This document shows, in pieces, positions 15,638 to 24,537 of a stretch of 33,015 bases of DNA (the stretch's first letter is position 1; each line of letters begins with the position of its first letter). A program made the translations under genes and the position numbers. The DNA lies in the NCBI GenBank assembly GCA_029261255.1, contig JAJDBQ010000174.1, forward strand, positions 1 through 33,015, written 5' to 3'. The DNA is from Nitrospirales bacterium (GTDB lineage Bacteria > Nitrospirota > Nitrospiria > Nitrospirales > UBA8639). Under the pieces are notes generated by a model that was not told where the DNA came from, ran no database searches, and saw nothing but the letters and a program-made list of their open reading frames with translations.

Positions 15638-18076
15638 ATGTCACAGGCGCTAGCCTACCAGCGTTCTCATTCTTCTCACTCTTATGATGCGACCAGTGCG
15701 TCTTCTGTTCGTTCCGCTAAATATCTTTATAATCAACAGATTAACCAGCTTTTCTCGCTTGCGCCTTATGGCATTGTAGCCTCTATCATTAATGCCTGCA
15801 TTCTCTGCGCTCTTTTGTGGCAGACGATCCCGCAAGGCCACATCGTATCTTGGTTGGCGAGCATCTTCATCATCAATTCCCTATGGGGTTTTTTGCTCTA
15901 TTGGTATCACCAACGAAGGGTCAGCTATGACACCTCGTTACATATAAGAGAAAAGTGGTTTATAGGGGGCAACATCGCATCAGGCTGTATGTGGGGGATC
16001 GGAGGAATTTTACTCTACCCTGAGACCTCCATTGGCCATGAAATATTACTGACTTTTGTATTTGGAGGCATGGTAGCGGGAGCAACAGCCCTGTATGCTT
16101 CTCATTTTCATGCGTTTCTCGCTTTCAGTCTTCCTGCTGCCACACCGTTAACTCTTCAATTTTTTTCCAGAGGAGACTCGCTCCATATTGGCATGGGGAT
16201 GATGGGATGCCTGTTCATTGCCGTCATGGTCATGACGGCAAAGCGCAACAATAGTATGCTCGTAAAATCCCTGACCTTGCACCAAGAGAATTCAACCTTG
16301 ATCAGGAATTTAACGCACTCTCGTGATCTTGCGGAGAACTTGAACGCTTCGCTCTGCAAAGAGGTAGCCAATCGGGCCGGGATTGAAGAAGAATTACGGA
16401 AGCACCAGGAGCAATTGGAAACACTCGTTGAAGCACGAACGGCTGCCTTGCAAGCATCTGAATCCCGTTATCGTTTTGTGACCGAAAACATCTCGGATGT
16501 CATTTGGATGATGGAGCCTAATGGTCATCGATTTTCCTACGTGAGTCCCTCAGTGAAAGAATTTCGAGGATATTCAGTCGAGGAGGTGCTGGCTATGTCA
16601 TTAGACGAAAGTTTGACACCAGCATCTTTAGAAAAAGCACAGTCGGCGATACAACAGGAGCTAGATCGCCTCGCGAATCAACCCCGCCAACAAGGCCCGC
16701 CTCTTTTCTTAGAACTCGAGCATCTCCGAAAAGATGGAAGTACGGTCTGGGCTGAGGTACGAGCCAGCCTGCTATTAGACAAAGAAGGACATCCACTTGG
16801 GTTCGCGGGAGTGACGCGTGATTTAACTGAACGTCGAAAAATTGACCATGAAAAGCATCAACTCGAAACTCAGCTGTTACGATCACAAAAAATGGATGCT
16901 ATTGGAACCCTCGCAGGAGGGATTGCTCACGACTTTAACAATTTGCTCACGAGTATATTAGGAAACATTACGTTGACTCAACATATGATGAAGTTACCGC
17001 CTCTTGGAGAAACGTATCTTCAACGAGCAGAACAAGCGACAGAGCGAGCGAAAGACTTAACTCAGCAATTGTTGGCATTCTCAAAAGGTGGAGATCCTAT
17101 CAAACACCTGATTTCGCTCAAGGACATCATCATTGAATCATCAAGCTTTGCGCTTTCAGGGTCATCAGTCTTACGGGAACTAAATTTGGCAGTCAATTTG
17201 TGGCCGATCGAGGCAGATCCCGGACAAGTCAGCCAAATCATCCATAACATTGGCATCAACGCCGTGCAAGCGATGCCCACCGGAGGCAAGCTATCTATCG
17301 ATGCTGCCAACATCTGGATCGACCAATCTTCTCGAACCTCCCCCATCCCGCTCCCTCCTGGACCTTATGTTCACATGACCTTCTCTGATGATGGGATAGG
17401 CATACCAAAAGAACAACTCGATAAAATTTTCGAGCCATATTTTTCCACCAAACCAGAAGGCCAAGGGCTAGGGTTAGCAACGACGTATGCCATCATGCAA
17501 AAACATAGTGGACACATTACTGTGGAATCACAATTGAACGTGGGCACGACATTTTCATTGCACTTCCCTGCCTGCGCGAGTGGAGCCCAGCCTCTCAAAC
17601 TCGAAGCGCTTCCTCTTCATCACGGTAGTGGAAAGATATTGGTCATGGATGATGAAGAATCTATTCGCCTCTTAGCCAAGGAAATGTTGTCTCACTGTGG
17701 CTATCAAAGTGTCTTCGCCAAAGATGGCTATGAGACCCTCACTCTTTATCAACAGGCAATGGACATGAACACTCCTTTTTCAGCCGTCATTCTAGACTTG
17801 ACGGTCCCTGGAAGCCTGGGCGGGAAAGAAACGATTCGCCGTTTACGTGAAATCAACCCTCATGTCATGGCGTTCGTCTCAAGTGGGTTTTCGAACGACC
17901 CAATTATGGCTAATTATCAAACCTATGGGTTTCATGGTGTCATCGCCAAGCCCTATTCGTTGATTGGGCTCAGCACCATCTTGCATCAACATCTCGGCTT
18001 CGCTTCTTCAGAATCTGTTTCAACGTCGCTCCCCACTCTTGAACCCTCTCAACGCGCTGATATCGACGTGCGTTAA
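15638..18076 (+). CDS. Membrane-bound hybrid sensor histidine kinase (PAS, HisKA, HATPase, receiver)
   Basis: From the N-terminus: a membrane region with about six helices in the first 200 residues, a short coiled coil, a PAS domain (ESRYRFVTENISDVIWMM to FAGVTRDLTERR), a HisKA domain with the phospho-acceptor His in GGIAHDFNN, a HATPase domain with N box HNIGINAVQAM, DDGIGI and GQGLGLA boxes, and a C-terminal receiver with DDEE, the phospho-acceptor Asp in VILDLTVPG and Lys in IAKPYS. It is therefore a hybrid kinase able to pass phosphate to its own receiver. The input signal is unknown and no response regulator lies next to it. The start is uncertain: ATG 15638 is preferred, a GTG at 15566 would add 24 residues. 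Confidence 0.9.
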   Translation: MSQALAYQRSHSSHSYDATSASSVRSAKYLYNQQINQLFSLAPYGIVASIINACILCALLWQTIPQGHIVSWLASIFIINSLWGFLLYWYHQRRVSYDTSLHIREKWFIGGNIASGCMWGIGGILLYPETSIGHEILLTFVFGGMVAGATALYASHFHAFLAFSLPAATPLTLQFFSRGDSLHIGMGMMGCLFIAVMVMTAKRNNSMLVKSLTLHQENSTLIRNLTHSRDLAENLNASLCKEVANRAGIEEELRKHQEQLETLVEARTAALQASESRYRFVTENISDVIWMMEPNGHRFSYVSPSVKEFRGYSVEEVLAMSLDESLTPASLEKAQSAIQQELDRLANQPRQQGPPLFLELEHLRKDGSTVWAEVRASLLLDKEGHPLGFAGVTRDLTERRKIDHEKHQLETQLLRSQKMDAIGTLAGGIAHDFNNLLTSILGNITLTQHMMKLPPLGETYLQRAEQATERAKDLTQQLLAFSKGGDPIKHLISLKDIIIESSSFALSGSSVLRELNLAVNLWPIEADPGQVSQIIHNIGINAVQAMPTGGKLSIDAANIWIDQSSRTSPIPLPPGPYVHMTFSDDGIGIPKEQLDKIFEPYFSTKPEGQGLGLATTYAIMQKHSGHITVESQLNVGTTFSLHFPACASGAQPLKLEALPLHHGSGKILVMDDEESIRLLAKEMLSHCGYQSVFAKDGYETLTLYQQAMDMNTPFSAVILDLTVPGSLGGKETIRRLREINPHVMAFVSSGFSNDPIMANYQTYGFHGVIAKPYSLIGLSTILHQHLGFASSESVSTSLPTLEPSQRADIDVR

Positions 18077-18128
18077 TTCAGCCGTCCCCCGACTTATCCC
18101 TTCACGACCAGGTCAACAAATACCCCCA

Positions 18129-19466
18129 ATGCTTATTCAATCGTCGAATATACCGATCAAGAAAACCCTGAAAGCTCTTATTCAAAGCAGCCTAGAGTCG
18201 GCTGACACTAGCCATGCGATGGAGCAGATGATCGTACGAAAGAACCATCAACTGTACGTCAAGAAGGTTGCATATGACCTTTCCAAATACAAAAGAGTCG
18301 TCTGTGTAGGAGCCGGAAAAGCGGCAGCACACATGGCTAAAACACTGGAACAGATTCTTGGAGTATATTTAGAAGGCGGGGTCGTCATCGTCAAAGATGG
18401 GTATGGGGTAGTCACACAGAAAATTCGTGTTCTCGAAGCCAGCCACCCGATTCCCGATGCGCGGGGGAGCCACGCAACCAAACAGATTCTCAAAACTGCA
18501 AAAGAACTCACCAAACAAGATTTGCTGATCGTCTTACTATCAGGCGGGGCTTCTAGTCTTCTCTGCGCGCCAGCTCCTGGCCTTACCCTACAAGACAAGC
18601 GCCGCACGACTAACCTACTCTTGCGATGTGGGGCAACCATTCATGAACTCAACACGGTACGCAAACATCTATCTTTAGTAAAAGGCGGTCTACTCGCCCA
18701 ATCAACATCTGCGAAAATTTTGACATTGATCATCTCCGATGTCTTAGGAGATGACCTGCCCACCATCGGTTCCGGCCCTACAGTGCCAGACCCCACCACC
18801 TTCGCAGAGGCTAAGGAAATCCTGGAAAACTATCAAATATTGAAAGACATTCCCGCACGAGTTCGAAATCATTTGGAACACGGTATCCGTGGTTCTATCC
18901 CCGAAACCTGGAAAAGCAAAACACGATCTTCTGCACGATCTCACTCGATCGTCTTAGCCAACAATCAAACAGCCATTGACGGCATGGCCAAAGAAGCCAA
19001 GCGATTGGGCCTCCGACCCTATATTCTAGAAAATCCATTGCAGGGTGAAGCCAAAGACCTTGGAACGATTCTTGGCGCGATGGCCAAAGATATCCGTGAA
19101 TTCGGCAATCCAGTTCGCTCACCGGCCTGTCTGATTGTCGGCGGAGAACCTACCGTGACCGTCACTGGGAGGGGGAAAGGCGGCAGAGCGCAGGAATGCG
19201 TGCTAGCAGCTGCGCAAGAGCTGACTGGACTCACTAACGTCGTTGTGGCAGGGTTCGGAACCGACGGCACAGATGGCCCAACAGAAGTTGCTGGGGCCTT
19301 GGTAGATGAAAAAACTGTTCAACGTGCTAAGAAAAAAGGCCTTACAGTTGAAAAGTATTTAGAGAGACATGACAGCTATATATTTTTCAAAAATGTCGGT
19401 GGGCATATCATCCTCGGCCCGACAAAAACCAACATCAATGACATCTATGTCATCATTGCCTTATAG
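18129..19466 (+). CDS. Glycerate 2-kinase of the MOFRL family
   Basis: The protein of about 445 residues has the two-part layout of GckA/TtuD glycerate kinases: an N-terminal DUF4147 domain (YKRVVCVGAGKAAAHMAKTLE, VLEASHPIPDARG, LIVLLSGGASSLLCAPAPGLTL) and a C-terminal MOFRL domain (CLIVGGEPTVTVTGRGKGGR, VVAGFGTDGTDGPTEVAGA, NDIYVIIA). The family makes 2-phosphoglycerate from D-glycerate and ATP, linking glycerate or glyoxylate metabolism to glycolysis. A longer reading from 17964 overlaps the upstream kinase gene by 113 bases, so ATG 18129 is preferred. It starts 52 bases after the kinase gene and may be co-transcribed with it. Confidence 0.92.
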   Translation: MLIQSSNIPIKKTLKALIQSSLESADTSHAMEQMIVRKNHQLYVKKVAYDLSKYKRVVCVGAGKAAAHMAKTLEQILGVYLEGGVVIVKDGYGVVTQKIRVLEASHPIPDARGSHATKQILKTAKELTKQDLLIVLLSGGASSLLCAPAPGLTLQDKRRTTNLLLRCGATIHELNTVRKHLSLVKGGLLAQSTSAKILTLIISDVLGDDLPTIGSGPTVPDPTTFAEAKEILENYQILKDIPARVRNHLEHGIRGSIPETWKSKTRSSARSHSIVLANNQTAIDGMAKEAKRLGLRPYILENPLQGEAKDLGTILGAMAKDIREFGNPVRSPACLIVGGEPTVTVTGRGKGGRAQECVLAAAQELTGLTNVVVAGFGTDGTDGPTEVAGALVDEKTVQRAKKKGLTVEKYLERHDSYIFFKNVGGHIILGPTKTNINDIYVIIAL

Positions 19467-19574
19467 GTTGTTATGAAATCACTAGCGTCATTCCTGAAAG
19501 CTTTTGGCAGGAATCTATCTTTTCTCGGCCATGGCAATAACGGAACTTCTTTCATTATGAATATTCAATCATTT

Positions 19575-19605
19575 CCCCTCCTTTGTAAGGAGGGGTTAGG
19601 GGAGG
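19575..19605. repeat. Small palindromic repeat (CCCCTCCTT type)
   Basis: CCCCTCCTT (19575-19583) and AAGGAGGGG (19587-19595) form a 9-bp stem with a TGT loop, followed by TTAGGGGAGG. Similar G-rich palindromes are dispersed in many bacterial genomes. The GGGGAGG at its right end sits nine bases before the TTG start of the next gene and probably serves as its ribosome binding site. Confidence 0.6.
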
Positions 19606-19614
19606 TAGAGAAAT

Positions 19615-19992
19615 TTGAACGAAGCACAGAAGATGGTCAAAGAATTTCACGAACAATTTGATATTCATGTCGCCCCAATACCCTCCGCACCTGATGAAGC
19701 CACACAAATACTAAGGAATCGTCTTATCCAGGAAGAGTTCGAGGAGTTTCAAGAAGCTATGCAGCAAAAAGGCTTACCAGACATGGCCAAGGAATTAGCG
19801 GATTTACTGTACGTCGTCTATGGCACAGCGGTTTCTCTAGGAATCGATATGGAACCAGTTTTCAAGGAGGTGCATCGATCAAATATGAGCAAAGTCGGCG
19901 GATACAAACGCGAGGACGGCAAATGGGTCAAGCCCGCAACCTACTCCCCAGCAAATATCGCACCGATCCTCGAAGGTCAAGCTAGAAACTGA
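19615..19992 (+). CDS. MazG-like/HisE-like nucleotide pyrophosphohydrolase
   Basis: This 125-residue all-helical protein has the metal-binding pattern of the MazG/HisE superfamily: E40-E41-x-x-E44 in RLIQEEFEEFQEAM, and E60-x-x-D63 in MAKELADLLYVVYGTA. These acidic residues bind Mg2+ and the enzyme family hydrolyses nucleoside triphosphates or related compounds to monophosphate and pyrophosphate. A C-terminal tail HRSNMSKVGGYKREDGKWVKP is common in stand-alone phage-type or bacterial PRA-PH relatives. The start is TTG 19615, served by GGGGAGG from a palindromic repeat; the next ATG (19633) lacks a good site. Substrate unknown. Confidence 0.86.
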   Translation: MNEAQKMVKEFHEQFDIHVAPIPSAPDEATQILRNRLIQEEFEEFQEAMQQKGLPDMAKELADLLYVVYGTAVSLGIDMEPVFKEVHRSNMSKVGGYKREDGKWVKPATYSPANIAPILEGQARN

Positions 19993-20232
19993 ATTGATTC
20001 ATTTGATGCACTGCGTGAGGAGACTTACTTTTTTCTCTGCTTCAGTCTTCAACTTACCGTATGAACAAAGCGAGAGATTCACTCTCTTGATAGCTTGATT
20101 TGCTCTTTTTGGCGAGCGCTCCCGCAGTACGGTCTCACAGATCAAGTCCTTCACATCGAACGTTACGATCTAAATGGGATGACATGGCTATGATGATTCA
20201 AGAGATCTAGCCCCCCTCCAATCTCCTTCCCT

Positions 20233-21084
20233 TCAGGATTTCTTTGGGGCTTTGACGAGCATATTGTCGATTAAACGTATATCACCGAGTCGCGCAGCTC
20301 CTAATAGAACCATGTTTCCCTTCGCCAAGGTCAGTGGCTCTAGGTTGTTCGCATCACAGATTGTAAGGTACTCAATGTCCATCCCCGTCGATTTTGTTGC
20401 TATTTTCTTCATTTCCCTTTGAATACCCCGCACACCTTGTTTCCCTAATTTTATCAATTGCACCCCGTGGCGTAACGCCGCTGATAGACCTAAAGCTTGT
20501 CGCCGCTGATTCTCTGAAAGATAGCGATTGCGGGAACTGAGGGCGAGGCCATCCGACTCTCGTATTGTGGAGCAACGCACAATTTTTGTATCAATATTCA
20601 GATCCTGCACTAATTGCTTGATAACCAACAATTGTTGGTAGTCTTTCTGACCAAAATAGGCTTGGCTCGGACGAACCAGATTTAATAATTTCGTGACAAC
20701 AGTCGTGACTCCATCAAAATGCGTTGGACGTGCCTCGCCCTCCCAGCGCTGACTCAATCGGTTCACCGATACTGCCGACTGAAAGTCTTGAGGATAGAAC
20801 TCTTCACTTAACGGACAAAAAAGCAGGTCAACTCCAGACTCCCGACACCATTGTTGGTCGCTTTTGACCGGCCTGGGATACTTGCTGAAATCTTCGGATG
20901 GGCCGAACTGTAGAGGATTCACAAAGATACTGACAATGACCGTCGAACAATGTTTTCGTGCTTGACGAATGAGGGAAAAATGCCCTTCATGTAACGCACC
21001 CATTGTCGGCACAAAACCAATGATTTGATTCTCATGCTTGCGTCGCCAACCTTGTAGACCTCGTATCGACCGAATAATACGCAT
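20233..21084 (-). CDS. panC: Pantothenate synthetase
   Basis: The enzyme joins pantoate and beta-alanine with ATP to form pantothenate, the coenzyme A precursor. The start MRIIRSIRGLQGW fits the family; the HIGH-like nucleotide motif appears in GFVPTMGALHEGHFSLI (residues 23-39). FVNPLQFGPSEDFSKYPR, FGQKDYQQLLVIKQLV and LALSSRNRYLS complete the active site. The length of about 283 residues is normal. The ATG at 21084 is separated from the folK stop only by eight C residues, so translation probably depends on coupling to folK; an in-frame ATG at 21117 inside folK is the alternative start. Confidence 0.94.
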   Translation of the reverse strand: MRIIRSIRGLQGWRRKHENQIIGFVPTMGALHEGHFSLIRQARKHCSTVIVSIFVNPLQFGPSEDFSKYPRPVKSDQQWCRESGVDLLFCPLSEEFYPQDFQSAVSVNRLSQRWEGEARPTHFDGVTTVVTKLLNLVRPSQAYFGQKDYQQLLVIKQLVQDLNIDTKIVRCSTIRESDGLALSSRNRYLSENQRRQALGLSAALRHGVQLIKLGKQGVRGIQREMKKIATKSTGMDIEYLTICDANNLEPLTLAKGNMVLLGAARLGDIRLIDNMLVKAPKKS

Positions 21085-21092
21085 GGGGGGGG

Positions 21093-21650
21093 TTACGATA
21101 AAGGGGAAACTGCACATCCAGGACGAGAAGGATATTTCGTTCCAGGCTTCAGGGGAAGTCTTGTGACACGACTGGTGTCATCAAGAGCCTCTAGTAACTC
21201 ACTCATCGAACAGTGCAACGTTGGATGCATGCAGGCGGGATCTAATTCTGCTAATGGTTCCAAGACAAACCTGCGCTGATGTAGACGGGGATGCGGAACC
21301 GTTAACCCTTCTTGAGCAATGTGGTGTTCACCGAACAAGAGAATATCGAAATCCATAGCACGAGGCCCGCCCCGATGAGCATCATCTCGGCCTAAACCTC
21401 GCTCCGTTTCTTGCAAGATATCCAAAAGAGCTTGAGGCTTCAGCGAAGTTTCCAATCTCACCACGCCATTGTAAAACCAATTCTCTCCCTGTTTCCCCTC
21501 TGGATCAACCGGTTCGGTTTCATAGTAAGACGACACTCCAGTGACTTGTGAAAGAGGGAGTAAATTCATGAGCGCAATGGCCCGGTCGCAGAAATCTTGC
21601 CGGTCCCCTACATTCGACCCGATGCCTATGAAAACAATTTCTAGGGTCAT
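21093..21650 (-). CDS. folK: 2-amino-4-hydroxy-6-hydroxymethyldihydropteridine pyrophosphokinase (HPPK)
   Basis: The enzyme transfers pyrophosphate from ATP to the pterin alcohol in folate biosynthesis. The N-terminus FIGIGSNVGDRQDF matches the GSN-G-R loop, then SSYYETEPVDPEG, NWFYNGVVRLET and the signature GRDDAHRGGPRAMDFDILL (87-105), with Asp100 and Asp102 at the Mg2+ ligand positions. VPHPRLHQRRFVLEPLAEL completes the family pattern. At 185 residues it is slightly longer than E. coli FolK. It precedes panC on the same strand, separated by only eight bases. Confidence 0.94.
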   Translation of the reverse strand: MTLEIVFIGIGSNVGDRQDFCDRAIALMNLLPLSQVTGVSSYYETEPVDPEGKQGENWFYNGVVRLETSLKPQALLDILQETERGLGRDDAHRGGPRAMDFDILLFGEHHIAQEGLTVPHPRLHQRRFVLEPLAELDPACMHPTLHCSMSELLEALDDTSRVTRLPLKPGTKYPSRPGCAVSPLS

Positions 21651-21871
21651 AAAACTCTCGTAAAAATGATATTTACAGCAAGGCTACAATCTGAAAATTT
21701 TTTATAGTCCCCGCAGGTTTCAGAAACAGAGAGGATTTAGCTTCTCATGAAGTTATTAAAAAATTTATAGAAGATTGTAATCAAGGTAGATCAGGCTGTC
21801 GAGAGATGTAGGAAAATTAATGTGGGGACCTCCTTAGATCGGAGTGTCCCCACGAAGAGATGAGGCAATGC

Positions 21872-22123
21872 CTACCACAAGATCGATTTTATTCGTGAAC
21901 CTTGCTTAGATTCTGACACAGCTCGTTTTGCCTTTGTCGGCGCCTGCGAAGGAGGAATATCCTGAAAGGCCTCATTGCGTTTGTCCGCCATTGCTGACGA
22001 TAGACCTAAATAAACTTTTCGTGCGGCTTCGGACCACTTCGGATCGAATGGTGCCCCCTTGAAGGCGGCCTCTGCTGCCTTTTGTTCATCATGTGTAAGT
22101 GGTCGATTGTGTTGCTGCATCAC
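21872..22123 (-). CDS. Small hypothetical protein
   Basis: I do not recognise this 83-residue soluble protein. It has an acidic-basic mixed helix (LTHDEQKAAEAAFKGAPFDPKWSEAARKVYLGLSSAM) and a basic tail. Its start (ATG 22123 on the minus strand) overlaps the stop of the zinc-ribbon gene by four bases (ATGA type), so the two are translated together. This overlap is good evidence for a real gene. Confidence 0.7.
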   Translation of the reverse strand: MMQQHNRPLTHDEQKAAEAAFKGAPFDPKWSEAARKVYLGLSSAMADKRNEAFQDIPPSQAPTKAKRAVSESKQGSRIKSILW

Positions 22124-22305
22124 GCTCCTCCATTTGTTCTTAACGGTGTATCAGTAATTGAATGGACTAAAGGTCGTGGTTCTTTTTCTGCTTGCTGACG
22201 TTTCCCACAATTGAGACACGCAAAGTACAATATACTTAACCCGACTTCTAAGTCTACAGCCCTTTCCATGACCATCGAACCCTGGCATTTTTCACAAATT
22301 TTCAT
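22120..22305 (-). CDS. Small zinc-ribbon protein
   Basis: This 61-residue protein has two CxxC pairs, CEKCQG near the N-terminus and CLNCGK after a hydrophobic strand LSILYFA, the pattern of a treble-clef or zinc-ribbon. The start MKICEK at ATG 22305 is preceded by GAAGGGA; the longer reading from 22428 has no such site. It overlaps the downstream small gene by four bases. Function unknown; such ribbons often bind nucleic acid or protein partners. Confidence 0.78.
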   Translation of the reverse strand: MKICEKCQGSMVMERAVDLEVGLSILYFACLNCGKRQQAEKEPRPLVHSITDTPLRTNGGA

Positions 22306-22428
22306 GGTGTCCCTTCTGTGAATGTTGCTCCGCACATTACCTTTGAGCAAACACTGTGCCCAGAAATCTGTATTAAACAACACACACAAACCATAGTTAA
22401 CACTTGGGAACGAGACAAAATGAATCAT

Positions 22429-23024
22429 TCAGATCGTATCCAGAGAAACAGCAGAAAATATTTACCTTAACTTGCAGTTAAGATCATCGACAGCTCAGAA
22501 CAATGGTATTTGGCGATCAGTGGCAGATAGTGATGTTTAATGAAAGGTAGGCCAGCATTGCATATAAAAAATGGTCAACAATCCTGACGATTCACTCACC
22601 GTGCAGACCATCAGAGGATATGTTGAATAATACCGAGCGCCAAAGGCCAATCTGCCCAAGACTATTTTGAGCCCAAGGGTTTCGGGCCTCTTCAAAAAAG
22701 TTCGTCCAGCCTTTTTTTTCGCGCGGAGCCTACCTTCTGTACATGAGCACAGAGAAATGGTGTAAACACCGCCGACGGATTTTTTCAGCAAACCCATCAG
22801 GTGAAACTGCCAACGACAGGATTAAGGGAAGAAGAAAACTCAGAACCGATGTAAACAGAAAGGATTGAGAAAGGGCAGAAAGAAAAAGGAGCCCACTCAG
22901 AGTTGAATTCATTGAAGATTGTCAGGAAAAGAGAGAGCCCATTTTATCTCAAAGAATGCCTCTTCTTGCCTGAATAAATAAATACATCGTGACAATCGTC
23001 GTCATTTGCTGGCGACTAGCTGCC
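22429..23024. other. Gene-free stretch
   Basis: I see no convincing gene. Two open frames of 60-86 codons on the minus strand overlap each other, have no ribosome binding site and have an odd composition. A T/A-rich run near 22700-22712 and G/A-rich sequence near 22820-22900 are present. No RNA gene is recognised. Confidence 0.45.
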
Positions 23025-23456
23025 TCACAATGAAAGCCCCATACTCACTTTCCCATTGAAGACACCTCCGTTTTCTACGGACAACCTAGGAGCACTCATC
23101 GTCCCATCAATCAATCCAGGAGAAAGTAACTTGATTGATTCTTGAGCAACGACATCTCCTTGAATTTTCCCTTTACAGATAACTGTTCCCGCCTCAATCT
23201 TTGCCTTCACAACCGCTCGATCTCCAATGACCAAAGTCCCTTTGGTATGAATAGTTCCTTCTAGTCGGCCATCAATTTGCACATTGCCCTCGTACCAAAT
23301 TTCCCCGATACATTCAACGCCAACACCAAAAAACGCCACCACGTCCTTCTTTGTTTGCAGAACAGGCGTTGGCACTTGAAACAATTTTTGTGATCCGAGA
23401 GAAGTATTGAGTTCCTCCGTGGAAGGCATTATTCCGAGTTCACTCACAAGTGACAT
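23025..23456 (-). CDS. Bactofilin (polymer-forming cytoskeletal protein)
   Basis: The 143-residue protein has a short polar N-terminal tail and one bactofilin (DUF583) domain of about 100 residues built of short beta repeats: CIGEIWYEGNVQIDGRLEGT, then TKGTLVIGDRAVVKAKIEAGT, ICKGKIQGDVVAQE, and SVENGGVFNGKVSMG. Bactofilins form filaments without nucleotides and act in cell shape, polarity or stalk formation. AAAGGAGG before the ATG supports the start. No peptidase (LmdC/M23) gene, a frequent bactofilin neighbour, is seen nearby. Confidence 0.93.
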   Translation of the reverse strand: MSLVSELGIMPSTEELNTSLGSQKLFQVPTPVLQTKKDVVAFFGVGVECIGEIWYEGNVQIDGRLEGTIHTKGTLVIGDRAVVKAKIEAGTVICKGKIQGDVVAQESIKLLSPGLIDGTMSAPRLSVENGGVFNGKVSMGLSL

Positions 23457-23971
23457 AGAGTCTTCCTCCTTTTGATTGAGTATCGACCGTCGCTCTGACT
23501 ATCCAGGATTCATGTAACGACTTTCTCCTCGTAGACTACCTTATTCCCATCATAAATCAACTATAGAAGCCCTTCGTTCACACTTGTTGGACTGTTATAA
23601 GAACACCTCTTCCATGAAAAAAAAATGGTTTTAGTATGAATCCATCACTCAAATTCATTCTTTTCACAAACATCGAATAAACAGCAGCTTTATATGTTAT
23701 GAGACGGGCAATATGATGTGAGAAACTAGAACTAGCAGGTAGATTTGAACCATAGACCTCTAGCCGACAGCACCGTTCTGTACTAGAACAAAATCCGCCA
23801 ACACCCTTATTGATTTAGTCGGAATTTCGAGGAATGATCAGGTAATGACTTCATGAATATAGACACTCTGTTACCTGTACGATAACCAGAATTAACAAGA
23901 GTATTGCCAGGGAATAGGAGGCCAGCCTTTAGAGGCGAGGAGAGAATAACGGTATGATTGCCGACAGGAAT
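23457..23971. other. Intergenic stretch with a tRNA 3'-half-like relic
   Basis: No gene is seen. On the minus strand, around 23795-23735, the order GAGGTC, a short gap, GGTTCAAATC and TACC resembles the variable loop and T arm of a tRNA, but no matching acceptor or anticodon arm could be built. It may be a tRNA fragment left by an insertion event, or chance. Confidence 0.25.
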
Positions 23972-24172
23972 TTATCTGAGATGATACAAGCGCATGAAGT
24001 TAGTCTGTGGGTGTCGTCTCCGTTGTCGGAGTGATTTCATACGATCCAATAGGACTCGCTCCCTGCAACCATGTAATTCAGCGAAAGACAGCTCGTCACG
24101 ACACCCTCGCAATAAATAATCCACGAAAGCCACAGATATCACCAGACCCATTAACAACAACCACACGATCAT
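23972..24172 (-). CDS. Very small membrane protein (downstream member of an overlapping pair)
   Basis: The product has 66 residues from ATG 24172: one transmembrane helix (IVWLLLMGLVISVAFVDYLL) followed by a basic cytoplasmic tail (RMKSLRQRRRH). The start overlaps the stop codon of the preceding tiny gene in an ATGA arrangement, which supports coupled translation. A much longer open frame from 24400 exists but is mostly a shadow of the upstream tiny gene. No family is recognised. Confidence 0.55.
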   Translation of the reverse strand: MIVWLLLMGLVISVAFVDYLLRGCRDELSFAELHGCRERVLLDRMKSLRQRRRHPQTNFMRLYHLR

Positions 24173-24312
24173 TGATTCCATAACCACAAAACAGTCGTAG
24201 CGAGAATAGCCCACCACGTTCCCAAGAGAACCGTAGAAGTGATACAAAAAAACCATCCTAGATGACTCGAGAGCTTCTCTTCTAAACTTTGAAAGCCAAG
24301 AGTTTTCTCCAT
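24169..24312 (-). CDS. Tiny membrane protein (47 residues)
   Basis: This short gene begins with ATG 24312 right after AAGGAGG (spacing six), one of the best ribosome binding sites in the window. The product has a soluble N-terminal helix (EKTLGFQSLEEKLSS) and one transmembrane helix (ITSTVLLGTWWAILATTVLW). It ends at TGA 24171-24169, overlapping the next gene's start. The good start signal and ATGA overlap are the evidence; no family is recognised. Confidence 0.6.
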   Translation of the reverse strand: MEKTLGFQSLEEKLSSHLGWFFCITSTVLLGTWWAILATTVLWLWNQ

Positions 24313-24510
24313 ATCGTGCCTCCTTTGCTGGTTGATTCAGGCTACTTGAATAATGGCACCTCAAACCATTACCCAAAGGAACGAGATCACACCCACACAA
24401 TGCATGCTAGCTTCTCAACAGTCAGAGCAACGCTCACCAATCTGGCGAAAGAAGGAAAAGATCGCATCTATGAACTGGCATACAGCAATGCAGTAAGATA
24501 GGGACAAACG

Positions 24511-24537
24511 AAAAAGGCCAGGATTTCTCCCAGCCTT
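24511..24537 (-). terminator. Rho-independent terminator, minus strand
   Basis: On the minus strand AAGGCTGGG and CCTGGCCTT pair over nine positions (two G-T pairs) around an AGAAAT loop, followed by a T-run from the A-run at 24511-24515. It lies about 340 bases downstream of tRNA-Thr, with no gene between, so it may end the tRNA transcript or an unrecognised small RNA. Confidence 0.55.

Noticed and set aside
15421-15687. Open frame of 88 codons on the plus strand before the sensor kinase
   Set aside because: It overlaps the kinase N-terminal region in another frame and has no family pattern.
22537-22912. Two overlapping minus-strand open frames of 60-86 codons
   Set aside because: No start signals, odd composition and mutual overlap; they look like chance openings.
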